Shown: piece after piece, positions 8,777-17,996 of the stretch
Layout of the letters: each line of letters opens with the position of its first letter
Position numbering within the stretch: position 1 is the stretch's first letter
Assembly (NCBI GenBank): GCA_032718475.1
Contig: JAUCBJ010003438.1
Location: 1-27,255 of the forward strand
Source: Nemertoderma westbladi
Lineage: Eukaryota > Xenacoelomorpha > Nemertodermatida > Nemertodermatidae
Direction of reading: 5' to 3'
Length of the DNA: 27,255 bases
The notes under the pieces: model-generated
Databases searched by the model: none
Told to the model about the DNA's origin: nothing
What the model saw: only the letters and a program-made list of their open reading frames with translations
Position numbers and translations under genes: made by a program

Positions 8777-10933
8777 ATCCCTGCAAACAATGTATGGTTA
8801 AAAAGCTGTTATTAAAATGTTATTTAATGACATAGATAACATTATTTCAAATTGTTAGATTAATGATAAAAAAACTGTAAATTGGCCAAGAAATATGACG
8901 TTATATACTAACGTTATTATTTCGTTTTTAATAACATTAAAATAACAAAGCCAGGATGGTTACATATATCATTACTTTTATGTTATTCCTTATCATTATT
9001 ATTGTATTTTTATTGACATTAAAATAACAACGGCATAATGTTTATTTAGATCGTTACTTTTATGTTATTTCTTAACATAAAAATATTGTTTGCTAAAAAC
9101 GTAACATTATACGTGCATTTAAGCCCTTCTCTCATGTTTTATGGTAGGTTCGCATGCACAAACTAATAATCCCCCTCCATTGCCGTTCTTTATATCGTTC
9201 TTTATAATTGCCAAACCCTTTATTGAATAATTCATTAATAATTTCCCTACGCATGTTGATATATGATAGTGGCAGGCTACAATCTCTAACACAGTTTGAT
9301 TGAATACAATTTTGTTGTAGGCAATGTATGCAAATTAATAACAATTAAAACGTTTAACATGAATTGAATTTTTTGTATAATGACCAGTCAGGATCAAATA
9401 ATAATGAAATAAACAGCAAAATCAAAGTAAAATATCACAGAATAAGTAAAACAAATATATGGCTGTATGGCCCATTACGTAAATGGTTTTGATATTTCGG
9501 TTAAAGTTAATCACAGACTTAAAAAGAATATGTTTATGACGTAATAATAAGTGACAACAACGTAATGAATTGCATCAATTAAAATACTTTGAGTTAATAT
9601 TATTCACTAGATTTATAGATCTGATTTGTAGTCTATACAGTATAAAATAATGTACATATAGTGGGTTTAATAAATAATACCTCACAACAATGTTAAATTA
9701 TTAAAAGGAGCAGTTTACAGTTGGCTACGGAGGCACATTATTATATCGTACGGGTAAATAAAAAAAAACAGGTTACAGATTTATTTCTATGAGAGTAATC
9801 AGTACTTATTTGAATCGATATCTCCCTGGAGAGGGATGATTTTGATTGCATCGCAAATCCACCCTATCTGAACAAATCATATTTAAAAAATTAAATGTTT
9901 ATTATAATTATAGCTGAGTGAGCTTCATTTATTAAACTGTAAAAATAAATCAATAGGCCTAGGCCCTACAAAAGTACAATCTAAAAACTGAAACAATAAA
10001 TAGTTTGTAATAACAGTTAATGTGAAGTTTTCAAATCGAATCGAAAGTTTTGTAGTAATGTTGTCCCTGTGCCCTGCCCCTTCAACTGAAAACTGGGACC
10101 TCCCAATAATAAGAATTCCAATCTTTAGTCCTCGGCTGTTGAAATCCACCATCAGTACAGACAAATAAGTCAATCCTCCACCTGTCAGTGCTGGTTTAAG
10201 GGGATTTCCTGGTCCTGGCAGACTTGAATTCTGTAATTGGTAGGTCTAATGCAGTAATGTGTGAATCCAGAGGGTATAGGCGAACTCGCATTCAGGTAGA
10301 TATGTTTAATTTATGAGTTCAGGTTAAATAAATCACAAAACCAAAACTATAAAACCAAAAATATAAGCTACTGTACAGTGCAGTAGGCCTGCAGTAACTA
10401 CACTACAGCACTACTGTAATATAGATATAGGCCTTGCAGTACAGCAGTATAACAATACATATACACAATAAACATTGAATACAGGCATGCCAGAATGAGT
10501 ATTGTACAACATACCATACTGTATACCATTTACATGTGGAAAATTCCTCCATTACCGCGAATTTTAAAATTAGCCAATCATCAATCTCAGATTAGATAAT
10601 AGAAGTGACAGCGTCTATCGCATAATGTTTATTTTATGTGACAAAATAACATTGTTCTGATATGTAACAAACCATGTTCTTAAAATGTTAGAACTAAACA
10701 CTTATAAAACATTTTTGACTAATGTTTATGTTCTCACATTAAAATTACGTTTTTTTAACATCAACAGTTATCATTTATTTAATGTCTGACAAAGACATTA
10801 TAGAGTAATGTTAAAATAACATATATTGAACATCTAAATATTCTATCAAACAAGGGAATAACATTTATCAACATTTATAACAAATTAATGATGTTTTTCT
10901 GACATTCCTTGAAAGTAAATTGTTTGCAGGGAT
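8777..10933. mobile_element. Inner nested element with ATCCCTGCAAACAAT inverted ends
   Basis: A 15-bp perfect inverted pair at 8777-8791 and 10919-10933. Subterminal sequence on both sides is rich in AATGTTAT/ATAACATT words (for example 8815-9090 and 10620-10900). The target duplication is not clear. There is no transposase; open frames at 9132-9344 and 9925-10173 (minus) show no recognisable domain and are not called. It includes the second copy of a dispersed repeat at 9356-9625. Confidence 0.65.
9356..9625. repeat. Dispersed repeat, copy 2 (partner at 2757-2925)
   Basis: Shares the ACATGAATTGAATTT start, AATGACCA, TCAGGA, AAATAAACA and CTAGATTTA blocks with 2757-2925 in the same order, with about 100 extra bases in the middle. 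Confidence 0.45.
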
Positions 10934-11157
10934 ACTTGAATCATGAGACGTGAATTTTAAGTTTACTTTTTATTCATCCTCTGTGTTTGTATGTGAAAGA
11001 GCCGAATATTATTTATTACCAGTGCTGTATGTAGAGATATGAGTTTCCGATTCTGTTATTACATTTGTCTGATAATCAGATACCTGACATATACCGATAC
11101 TTGCCTAACAACTCAACCCTACCGGACCTGAAATGAAAAATCATTGTTATCAGGACT

Positions 11158-11382
11158 GCTACGCGTAGCACCTACGCGTAGCTACGCGTAGCACCTACGC
11201 GTAGTTTCAAAATACCTACGCGTAGTTCCAAAATAACTACGCGTAGTTTTAAAACACCTACGCGTAGTTGTTAAAAAGGCAGTAAGTCTGGCCCTACCGG
11301 TAAATGACAGGAATGGAAGTTACAAACTACGCGTAGCTACGCGTAGCTACGCGTAGCTACGCGTAGGCCTACGCGTAGGTCG
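11158..11382. repeat. Right array of the palindromic decamer CTACGCGTAG
   Basis: Twelve perfect copies: seven in 11158-11267 (spaced by CAC or by 11-bp A/T-rich spacers such as TTTCAAAATAC) and five in the terminal repeat at 11327-11381. The copy number mirrors the left end. Confidence 0.95.
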
Positions 11383-11395
11383 AAAAGATTTACCC

Positions 11396-11403
11396 TGTCA
11401 TTT
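11396..11403. repeat. Right 8-bp target-site duplication
   Basis: TGTCATTT, identical to 8031-8038, directly after the ...GATTTACCC end. Confidence 0.9.
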
Positions 11404-11902
11404 CACGTTTGAACCACATGCTGACATGGCTGCTGACCTGCCTGGCCTAACATATCCTGCAGTCCTGTTTGGTGGCCTCCTGGCTGCCTGGCCTCCATCC
11501 TGCAACCTCTGGACTCTTAAATTTCTTCTTACCAGTCAGCCAGTAACCTTATGTAGTACAGTTGTGCAGTAGTACTGTAGTAGGCCTACACCTACAGTAC
11601 TGCAGTACTGCAGTATCCCTATTGAAAAGTTTTACATGTACGCCGACAGCAGGCAGGCTGAACACGTTCGGAAGTTCGGCACAGCTTTTCAACTTGCAGA
11701 CTCTAAACACCCAAATCACACAAAATTGACCAAATCTGCAAATCAAATCACACCAAAAACATACAGCCCATATGTCTAACACAATTGTTCTTTACGTTCA
11801 TCTAATAATGTACCGTCCCGTCATCATAATGTTCCCACTTCCCACACACTATACTGTAGTATTCACACATTTTTCGTATATTTTCGTATATTTGCTATTT
11901 AG
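11404..11902. other. Element body upstream of the DUF4806 gene, no gene assigned
   Basis: Resumes the 8.3 kb element after the nested insertion. It begins with a CTGCCTGG-rich stretch. A promoter or first exon of the DUF4806 gene could lie here, but no convincing start codon and donor were found. Confidence 0.3.
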
Positions 11903-12016
11903 GACATCTTAGTGTCGGGCATCAAGCCTTCTTCAAAATTCAATTCGATACAGCGGCTACATCCTACCCCATCACCGCTCGACGTTGGTTATTTTAGAGA
12001 TTGCGACAATATTTCT
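11903..12016 (+). CDS. Possible internal exon of the DUF4806 gene
   Basis: A 114-bp segment between a plausible acceptor (TTTGCTATTTAG, AG at 11901-11902) and a consensus donor (GTAAGT, from 12017). It is open in one frame for all 38 codons (starts DILVSGIKPSS, ends GYFRDCDNIS). Its phase (0/0) fits the next exon, which is also open from its acceptor in phase 0. There is no recognised domain. Intervening stops in the other frames and the matching phases support it, but a 114-bp open stretch can occur by chance, so this is tentative. Confidence 0.35.
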
Positions 12017-12281
12017 GTAAGTCATTATTTTCAAAATGTCACCGAGACTGTCTGATGTGTCTGTATATATACAATAATATTTACTTAATAAAATGACTTT
12101 ACTTAAAATGACTCATGCAATATCAGGTCTCCGTCAAATAAGGGGACAACTGACAAAGCAGTGCAAATTATATTTATACAAAACACTATAACACCATAAC
12201 TATTGCTGCGAAATTTTGTGAACAAATGTGTTAAAGTCAAAGTCAACTTAACATTAAAGTATAGAACATCGCCGTGACACA

Positions 12282-12411
12282 AAAGTCGACCCCCCCCCCC
12301 CCCCCCCCCCCTCCCTCTGCCACAAAATGTCACGCAAGCTCGACGAACACCCCCCCCCCCCCCCCCCCCCCCCCACAAGTGCGTGAGTGACATACTTTAT
12401 GAGCGCCCCTA
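12282..12411 (-). mobile_element. Short transposon-end remnant with poly-C tracts (AGGGG..CATAAA type)
   Basis: Read on the minus strand from 12411: AGGGGCGCTCATAAAGTA then TGTCACTCACGCAC, a G run of 25, CGTCGAGCTTGCGTGACA, and a second G run of 22. The start resembles 26901-26923 (AGGGGTCATCCATAAAAGAC), suggesting one repeat family of which only an end remains. It lies in the intron before the DUF4806 exon. Confidence 0.45.
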
Positions 12412-12617
12412 GTTCCCTATATGGTTATATGCTACTTGTTTGGCTTTTAATATAGCACCATGACAATAAAAATATTAATCAGGTTGCAATCAAGTACCGT
12501 ACCTATACTTATTTTTTCAATTGGAATCAAATGGATCTGGTTCGATTCCTCGATTCAGTACATCTCATCAGTTATTAGTTTGTATAAAAATCACCTTTTT
12601 GTTTATTTTTGTTTTAG

Positions 12618-13742
12618 GAAGATCGTATACTAGAGGCAGTACAGGTTCTAGATGCTTGGGATAGGGATAATATGCAGATGCAGACAATTAACCAGGAACA
12701 GTTGAGGACATTAACTACTGATCCCGGATTCCAGTTATCGGTTAATCCAGGAACTGTCGGGGCGCTTAATCCTGGTTGTAACTCGGGGTCGCTTACTCCA
12801 GGAACTGTCGGGGCGCTTAATCCTGGTTGTAACTCGGGGTCGCTTACTCCAGGAACTGTCGAGGCGCTTAATCCTGGTTGTAACTCGGGGTCGCTTACTC
12901 CAGGAACTGTCGGGGCGCTTAATCCTGGTTGTAACTCGGGGTCGCTTACTCCAGGAACTGTCGAGGCGCTTAATCCTGGTTGTAACTCGGGGTCGCTTAC
13001 TCCAGGAACTGTCGGGGCGCTTAATCCTGGTTGTAACTCGGGGTCGCTTACTCCAGGAACTGTCGAGGCGCTTAATCCTGGTTGTAACTCGGGGTCGCTT
13101 ACTCCACGAACTATCGGTCCGCTTAATCCCGGTTGTAACTCGGGGTCTCTTACTCCTCCAGGAACTGGAGATGTGAATGAGGGCACACGTACGGAAGCCC
13201 GTCGAAAGCCGTATGAAATATTAATGGATAAACTAAATACCATAATTGAAACACAGAAGTTTCACAGTAAACTGCTTAGTAACATCATAAATCCGGCAGC
13301 AGTCATGCTCCCTGATAATAATATTAATGAATATATACATCTACCAGTTGCCACTGTTGCTGAACTCGAGGATTTGAACAAGGAACTCATCAATGATTCT
13401 TCTTATAAAGCCACGATGAATCGACTGAAACTAGTTGGTGGCTCAACTTTGACTGGTTCCGCTACTGCTATTCTAAAGGCCACAATCACTGAAGAACTCG
13501 CTTCAAAACTTAGCTGGTGCGGATTTGATCGAAAAAACAATGCAGGTGTTCAGAAAACTGCAATTAAAGAAACTTTATTTGTTCAACTGGTAACTGAATC
13601 TGTTTTGTCATCTCCTCTGTTTCAGGAGGAACGTTGTATCGGTGTGAAAATCGTTCACAATCGCATCAAAGAGTGGCTTAAACATGCCCCAGCACGATTC
13701 AGAAAACGTAAATGCATTGCTGTTGATGTTGAATGTGACTAA
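12618..13742 (+). CDS. DUF4806-domain protein, terminal exon, intact
   Basis: An open exon of 375 codons beginning at a strong acceptor (TTTTTGTTTTAG, AG at 12616-12617) and ending at TAA. The first in-frame ATG is at 12672 (356 residues), but the frame is open 18 codons upstream to the acceptor, so this is probably a last exon. From that ATG, residues 27-162 are eight tandem 17-residue units (consensus GTVGALNPGCNSGSLTP). Residues about 173-220 are a charged linker. Residues about 224-312 match DUF4806: LPVATVAELEDLNKEL, then LVGGSTLTGSATAIL, then ITEELASKLSWCG. The basic tail ends WLKHAPARFRKRK and looks like a nuclear-localisation-type cluster. The molecular role of DUF4806 is unknown. The gene sits inside a transposon-like unit and its stop codon touches a minisatellite. 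No stops or frameshifts occur, which suggests recent function or recent arrival. Confidence 0.8.
   Translation, partial: EDRILEAVQVLDAWDRDNMQMQTINQEQLRTLTTDPGFQLSVNPGTVGALNPGCNSGSLTPGTVGALNPGCNSGSLTPGTVEALNPGCNSGSLTPGTVGALNPGCNSGSLTPGTVEALNPGCNSGSLTPGTVGALNPGCNSGSLTPGTVEALNPGCNSGSLTPRTIGPLNPGCNSGSLTPPGTGDVNEGTRTEARRKPYEILMDKLNTIIETQKFHSKLLSNIINPAAVMLPDNNINEYIHLPVATVAELEDLNKELINDSSYKATMNRLKLVGGSTLTGSATAILKATITEELASKLSWCGFDRKNNAGVQKTAIKETLFVQLVTESVLSSPLFQEERCIGVKIVHNRIKEWLKHAPARFRKRKCIAVDVECD
12750..13157 (+). repeat. 51-bp coding minisatellite in the DUF4806 gene
   Basis: Eight 51-bp units, all in frame (17 codons). Seven are nearly identical and the last is diverged (RTIGPL). The fourth residue runs G,G,E,G,E,G,E: a single GGG/GAG codon change alternates, which implies a 102-bp two-unit block that was itself duplicated. 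All reading frames stay open across the units, which explains the long antisense frame at 12614-13243. Confidence 0.95.
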
Positions 13743-14966
13743 AGTGGGTAGGAAGGTAATATGGTGGGTGTGAGTGGGTGGGTAGGAAGGTAATATGGTG
13801 GGTGTGAGTGGGTAGGAAGGTAATATGGTGGGTGTGAGTGGGTAGGAAGGTAATATGGTGGGTGTGAGTGGGTGGGAAGGTACTATGGTGGGTGTGAGTG
13901 GGTAGGAAGGTAATATGGTGGGTGTGAGTGGGTGGGTAGGAAGGTAATATGGTGGGTGTGAGTGGGTGGGTAGGAAGGTAATATGGTGGGTGTGAGTGGG
14001 TGGGTAGGAAGGTAATATGGTGGGTGTGAGTGGGTAGGAAGGTAATATGGTGGGTGTGAGTGGGTGGGTAGGAAGGTAATATGGTGCGTGTGAGTGGGTA
14101 GGAAGGTAATATGGTGGGTGTGAGTGGGTAGGAAGGTAATATTGTGGGTGTGAGTGGGTAGGAAGGTAATATGGTGGGTGTGAGGGGGTAGGAAGGTAAT
14201 ATGGTGGGTGTGAGTGGGTAGGAAGGTAATATGGTGGGTGTGAGTGGGTGGGTAGGAAGGTAATATGGTGGGTGTGAGTGGGTAGGAAGGTAATATGGTG
14301 GGTGTGAGTGGGTGGGTAGGAAGGTAATATGGTGGGTGTGAGTGGGTAGGAAGGTAATATGGTGGGTGTGAGTGGGTAGGAAGGTAATATGGTGGGTGTG
14401 AGTGGGTAGGAAGGTAATATGGTGGGTGTGAGTGGGTAGGAAGGTAATATGGTGGGTGTGAGTGGGTAGGAAGGTAATATGGTGGGTGTGAGTGGGTAGG
14501 AAGGTAATATGGTGGGTGTGAGGGGGTAGGAAGGTAATATGGTGGGTGTGAGTGGGTAGGAAGGTAATATGGTGGGTGTGAGTGGGTAGGAAGGTAATAT
14601 GGTGGGTGTGAGTGGGTGGGTAGGAAGGTAATATGGTGGGTGTGAGTGGGTAGGAAGGTAATATGGTGGGTGTGAGTGGGTAGGAAGGTACTATGGTGGG
14701 TGTGAGTGGGTAGGAAGGTAATATGGTGGGTGTGAGTGGGTGGGTAGGAAGGTAATATGGTGGGTGTGAGTGGGTGGGTAGGAAGGTAATATGGTGGGTG
14801 TGAGTGGGTAGGAAGGTAATATGGTGGGTGTGAGTGGGTAGGAAGGTAATATGGTGGGTGTGAGTGGGTAGGAAGGTAATATGGTGGGTGTGAGTGGGTA
14901 GGAAGGTAATATGGTGGGTGTGAGTGGGTAGGAAGGTAATATGGTGGGTGTGAGTGGGTAGGAAGT
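13743..14966. repeat. 30-bp G-rich minisatellite, about 40 units, in the 3' UTR position
   Basis: The consensus unit is GTGGGTAGGAAGGTAATATG followed by GTGGGTGTGA (30 bp), with frequent 34-bp variants carrying an extra GTGG. It starts within a base or two of the DUF4806 stop codon. Plus-strand units contain repeated GGG and GG steps that could form G-quadruplexes. The 424-codon minus-strand frame (13699-14973) is only the translation of this array and shifts phase at 34-bp units. Confidence 0.97.
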
Positions 14967-15469
14967 AACTCATGTCATATGTCCTATTGTAATGTCATAT
15001 ACTATTTTACACAACTATTGCTCCCATTAATGCTCATTCATTAAAAATATTCAAATATTTAAAAAATAACATTTTTTGACATTTATGTGGTCATTTTCAG
15101 TTTATCTACCCAAAAAAAAATTTTATATAAGTAAAAATAATCCGAGCAGGAAAGGGATAAGATAAATACAGTTTTATATTTTTACTGAATTTTTTACTGT
15201 ATTTTTACTTGATTCTCTTGATTTTACATTTCCTCTCCATCTTTTTATATTCATTTCCAAATCAAACTTGTGCTAAATATATCAGTGCTATTTTAATTTG
15301 TGTTTATTAGTTGATAATTAACAATTTATTCGGATATTAAATTTATCGTACAATGGTTACATTATATAATAATGTTTTTTCTTTATTATAGTATCAACAA
15401 ACACCGTCAAGAAAGTAAAATCAATTTCAATCATAACTGTCACGGATCTAAGCGATGTAAAAAGCGACG
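14967..15469. other. AT-rich 3' part of the 8.3 kb element, no gene
   Basis: AT-rich sequence with A and T runs (for example the A run at 15112-15120) and no coding frame. No consensus AATAAA signal was found close to the minisatellite end, so the DUF4806 polyadenylation site is unresolved. Confidence 0.4.
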
Positions 15470-15800
15470 CGTACGTGCTTGTGTGGTGTAGTTATTTGGC
15501 GTCTGTTATTGGTACGTGTCTAGCACGTCATTTGACGTGCTTGTGTGGTGTAGTTATTTGACGTCTGTTATTGGTACGTGTCTAGCACGTCATTTGACGT
15601 GCTTGTGTGGTGTTCCAGTGTAGTATTTGACGTCTGATGACGTAATTGACACGTGTCTAGCAAGTCATTTGACGTAAACTGTAGCACGTCATGGTTTGTC
15701 GTGCTCAAACACGTGTTTGACACTTCCAAAATACACGTAGCCAGGACGTCATTTTCAACACGTTGACGTCAAATAATTACGTCGTATCCACGTGTTTTAG
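15470..15800. repeat. Right subterminal repeats of the 8.3 kb element
   Basis: Two and a half units of about 65 bp (GTGCTTGTGTGGTGTAGTTA..TTGACGTCTGTTATTGGTAC and GTGTCTAGCACGTCATTTGA), then diverged ACGTC/GACGT-rich sequence running to the inverted end. Confidence 0.85.
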
Positions 15801-15822
15801 ACGTGTTGATGCTTATAGGGTA

Positions 15823-16732
15823 CAGTATGATGGTCCAAAACACGCTAAATAATGCAGGGAAAGTAGTGAAAGAATGCATCGCAGACATGAGACAATGTTA
15901 CTCCCGCAACTTAATGCGTCATTAACATTAACAATTACGAAGCTGAGGTAACAGATGTGATTCCACCATCTAGCAATTTCACTTTTGATGAAACCAATGC
16001 ACTGCAATGTGAGCAACCAGCCTGGGGACAAACGGGTTATCTGCAAGCATGGTTTGAAACGTGTGGAGCATATTATTTCAAAATCAAAACAGGCGGTAAC
16101 TCTTATGTTCAGTGGATCAGCGGATGATAATTTATTGCCTCTTATGGTGGATATATAAAGCTGGAAGATACCAGTACGATCTGGAATGCGGGGGGGGGGG
16201 GGGGGGGTGGGCTATCCGGACAATTTGCGATGCAACAGAATCGGGATGGTTCGATATGGCAAAGTTTGAAAGGTGGTACTTCAATGTATTTCTACCAGCT
16301 GCCAATAAACTGAATGGGAAAAAATTATAATTGGTGATAATCTATCTAGTCACCTCTCTATTAAAGTTGTTCTTAGCTGCGAATCAAATAATATTAGTTA
16401 TATTCCTCTTGTTCCTAATGCCACTCACTTACTACAACCTACAACCCTTGGATGTGGCCTTTTTTAGACCTCTGACTGACTGAAGGCAGCTGGGCGGGCA
16501 ATACTAACAAAGCGGCGTATTGAATCTGTGAAAATCACCAGGAAGGGAAGGAATGACAAGAGACCACCTGTAGCGATTCCAAAAACACAAGTGCCCATCC
16601 ATATACAGTATTTAATGTTGCGGATTGACGTCGAGCGTGGCGTGAGCATATTATATGTTGAGCCTCCAGGGGGCTGGAGGGAAGAACTGGGGTGAGGGTC
16701 TTGCCACGTATGTAAATAAAAGAGTTTATGCC
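15823..16732 (+). pseudogene. Pogo/Tigger-like transposase relic, DDE part
   Basis: Frame-shifted translation shows the DDE_1 landmarks of Tigger/pogo transposases. The first catalytic block is NFTFDETNA (aspartate codon at 15987). Then come MFSGSADD..LP (about 16107-16140), TICDATESGWFDMAKFERW and FNVFLPAA..LNGKKLIIGDNLSSHLS (second catalytic aspartate codon at 16336), and SYIPLVPNATHLLQP..LDVAFFRPL (about 16400-16470, split by a 7-bp duplication that shifts the frame). An 18-base G run (16190-16207) interrupts it. From 16027 on, an almost identical copy lies at 19551-20254. It is dead, and inferred to continue the N-terminal part at 7212-7508. Confidence 0.75.
16027..16732. repeat. Segmental duplication, copy 1 (Tigger DDE part)
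   Basis: A ~706-bp block nearly identical (a handful of differences, about 98-99% by eye) and in the same orientation to 19551-20254. It begins GACAAACGGGTTATCTGC and ends at GTTTATG. The shared G run and the shared frame-disrupting 7-bp duplication show that the duplication happened after the transposase had decayed. Confidence 0.95.
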
Positions 16733-16898
16733 CAAGTTGTGTACCTTTTGTACCTATTATGTACCAAGTTGTGTACCTTTTGTACCTATTATGTACCAAG
16801 ATGTGTACCTTTTGCACCTACTACTGTATGTACCAAGTTGCGTACCTTTTGTACCTATTATGTAACAGTTGTGTACGGTCTTGTACCTATTTATGTTT
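16733..16898. repeat. 32-bp minisatellite, about five units
   Basis: Units of CAAGTTGTGTACCTTTTGTA then CCTATTATGTAC, starting at 16733, 16765, 16797 (36-bp variant), 16833 and a degenerate one at about 16865. It lies directly after the end of duplication copy 1. Confidence 0.9.
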
Positions 16899-17915
16899 CC
16901 TAAAGTAAAGATGTGTAATCTGATTATTATTATGATTGTTACATAACATGGTATAGAGACTATCTTATCTTATAACCGTTATCAACAGTGTTGTAGTCAT
17001 AATTTGCAACGTTTCGTTGAAATAATCACTTGAAATATTCGAATACATTCTACCCATAATAATTAATACTAATTGCAAAACTATTTTTCTATGCGGAAAT
17101 CCAGACTGAATGTCTCTCTCTTGATATCTGTTGTTCCTTTGCGCCAATATTATTAGAGTGTATTTAACAAATTTATTGTATCCGTTGAAATGTATTTGTT
17201 AAACAATAATTTAGTTGTCATGATTTTTAAGTAAGATTAGGTTAATTAAAGCTATTATAAAATTATTATTATTATCCTGGGGGAAACTTTACAGCTTTAT
17301 CGAAACTCTTAGCTCCATGGTAAGTATAGCTCCTCGAAACTCTATGGAGCTCCATGGTAAGTATAGCTCCACGAAACTAACTCTAGTTATAATCTAATAA
17401 CTCTATTAACTCGAAACTCTATTTGTTTCGTTACGCTCGCCAAATAATAACACTCGACAAAAAAAGCCAACTTTTTTGCCACCACATGTGCGGTAGTGGA
17501 AAATATTGAAATAATTAAATGACAGACTGAAGTAATTTGACTTAAATGCAATGGGCCATTATTTCTATTTTTAACCCTGTTGAAAATTATTAATTCAGAC
17601 TATTTTAATTGCAAAATTATATTATATTAAGAAATTTACTGCTTAAATTTACTTGCACATGCCTTAAACCACCAAGCCACTGAACTTACCAATGGAGATA
17701 TTTCCAGTGACCATAGCATGGACCAATCGCAGGAGACATCTACCTTCTCACCTGTGACACCTTCACATGTGCAATGTGGGCAGTGCTGAAAGGCTATGCA
17801 ACCAATCCAGAACCAAACTACTATGTTTGTATGTTGGATGGGCTAAATTTCTAGCATCAATAAGCTAAACTTGGAACCTCCAATATACTATCAGCTGGCT
17901 ATGATGCCACTACTG
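16899..17915. other. Intergenic, AT-rich, no gene
   Basis: Nothing coding was recognised. A 46-codon open stretch at about 17665-17800 (plus) is unsupported. A small tandem repeat lies at 17304-17376. Confidence 0.4.
17304..17376. repeat. Two-copy tandem repeat, about 40 bp
   Basis: CGAAACTCT..AGCTCCATGG then TAAGTATAGCTCC occurs twice in a row. Confidence 0.8.
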
Positions 17916-17929
17916 CTCAAATTTTAGGG

Positions 17930-17996
17930 CCCCTTGGAAGGTGGCGCACGGGGCCGTCTCCCCCCCCCCCCCCCCCCCCTTCTGCACGCCACTGCA
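17930..17996 (-). mobile_element. Possible hAT-type transposon end with G run
   Basis: On the minus strand the sequence from about 17994 reads CAGTGGCGTGCAGAAG followed by a 20-base G run (17960-17979). CAGTGGCG starts are common at hAT termini (family knowledge). No partner end or 8-bp duplication was found in this window. Confidence 0.35.

Larger units (their letters stand above)
8039..11395. mobile_element. 3357-bp DNA transposon with 71-bp perfect inverted ends and 8-bp TSD
   Basis: The ends 8039-8109 and 11325-11395 are perfect inverted copies over 71 bp, starting GGGTAAATCTTTTCGACC and continuing as tandem CTACGCGTAG. The flanks TGTCATTT are identical, so the insertion is well defined. 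An 8-bp duplication is typical of hAT, P and Merlin-type elements; the GGGTAAATC terminus does not settle which. No transposase frame was found inside, so it is non-autonomous. It contains a second inverted-end element (8777-10933). The perfect termini suggest a young insertion. Confidence 0.9.
7511..15820. mobile_element. 8.3 kb terminal-inverted-repeat element carrying a DUF4806 gene
   Basis: A 15-bp perfect inverted pair GTACCCTATAAGCAT (7508-7522 and 15809-15823) bounds the unit. Flanks fit either a TA target duplication (7509-7510 and 15821-15822) or CAG (7506-7508 and 15823-15825). Both sides carry subterminal repeats rich in ACGTC/GACGT: left about 7527-7870 with 65-70 bp units around CATGGTGGAAATAATTACC; right about 15470-15800 with 60-65 bp units around GTGCTTGTGTGGTGTAG. 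Without the nested 8039-11395 insertion the unit is about 4.95 kb. Its only recognisable gene is the DUF4806 frame. No transposase was found, so it is either non-autonomous with a captured gene or of an unrecognised type. Confidence 0.75.

Noticed and set aside
12103-12393. Minus frame with long glycine runs
   Set aside because: Produced by the two poly-C tracts; no domain.
12614-13243. 209-codon minus-strand frame opposite the DUF4806 exon
   Set aside because: Open only because the 51-bp units are a multiple of three; the plus strand has the acceptor, the domain and the true stop.
13699-14973. 424-codon minus-strand frame rich in Thr/His/Pro
   Set aside because: It is the translation of the 30/34-bp minisatellite; the 34-bp units shift the reading among three repeat peptides, which shows no coding selection.
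16112-16330. 72-codon plus frame as a small gene
   Set aside because: Part of the frame-shifted Tigger transposase relic; its glycine run is the G tract.
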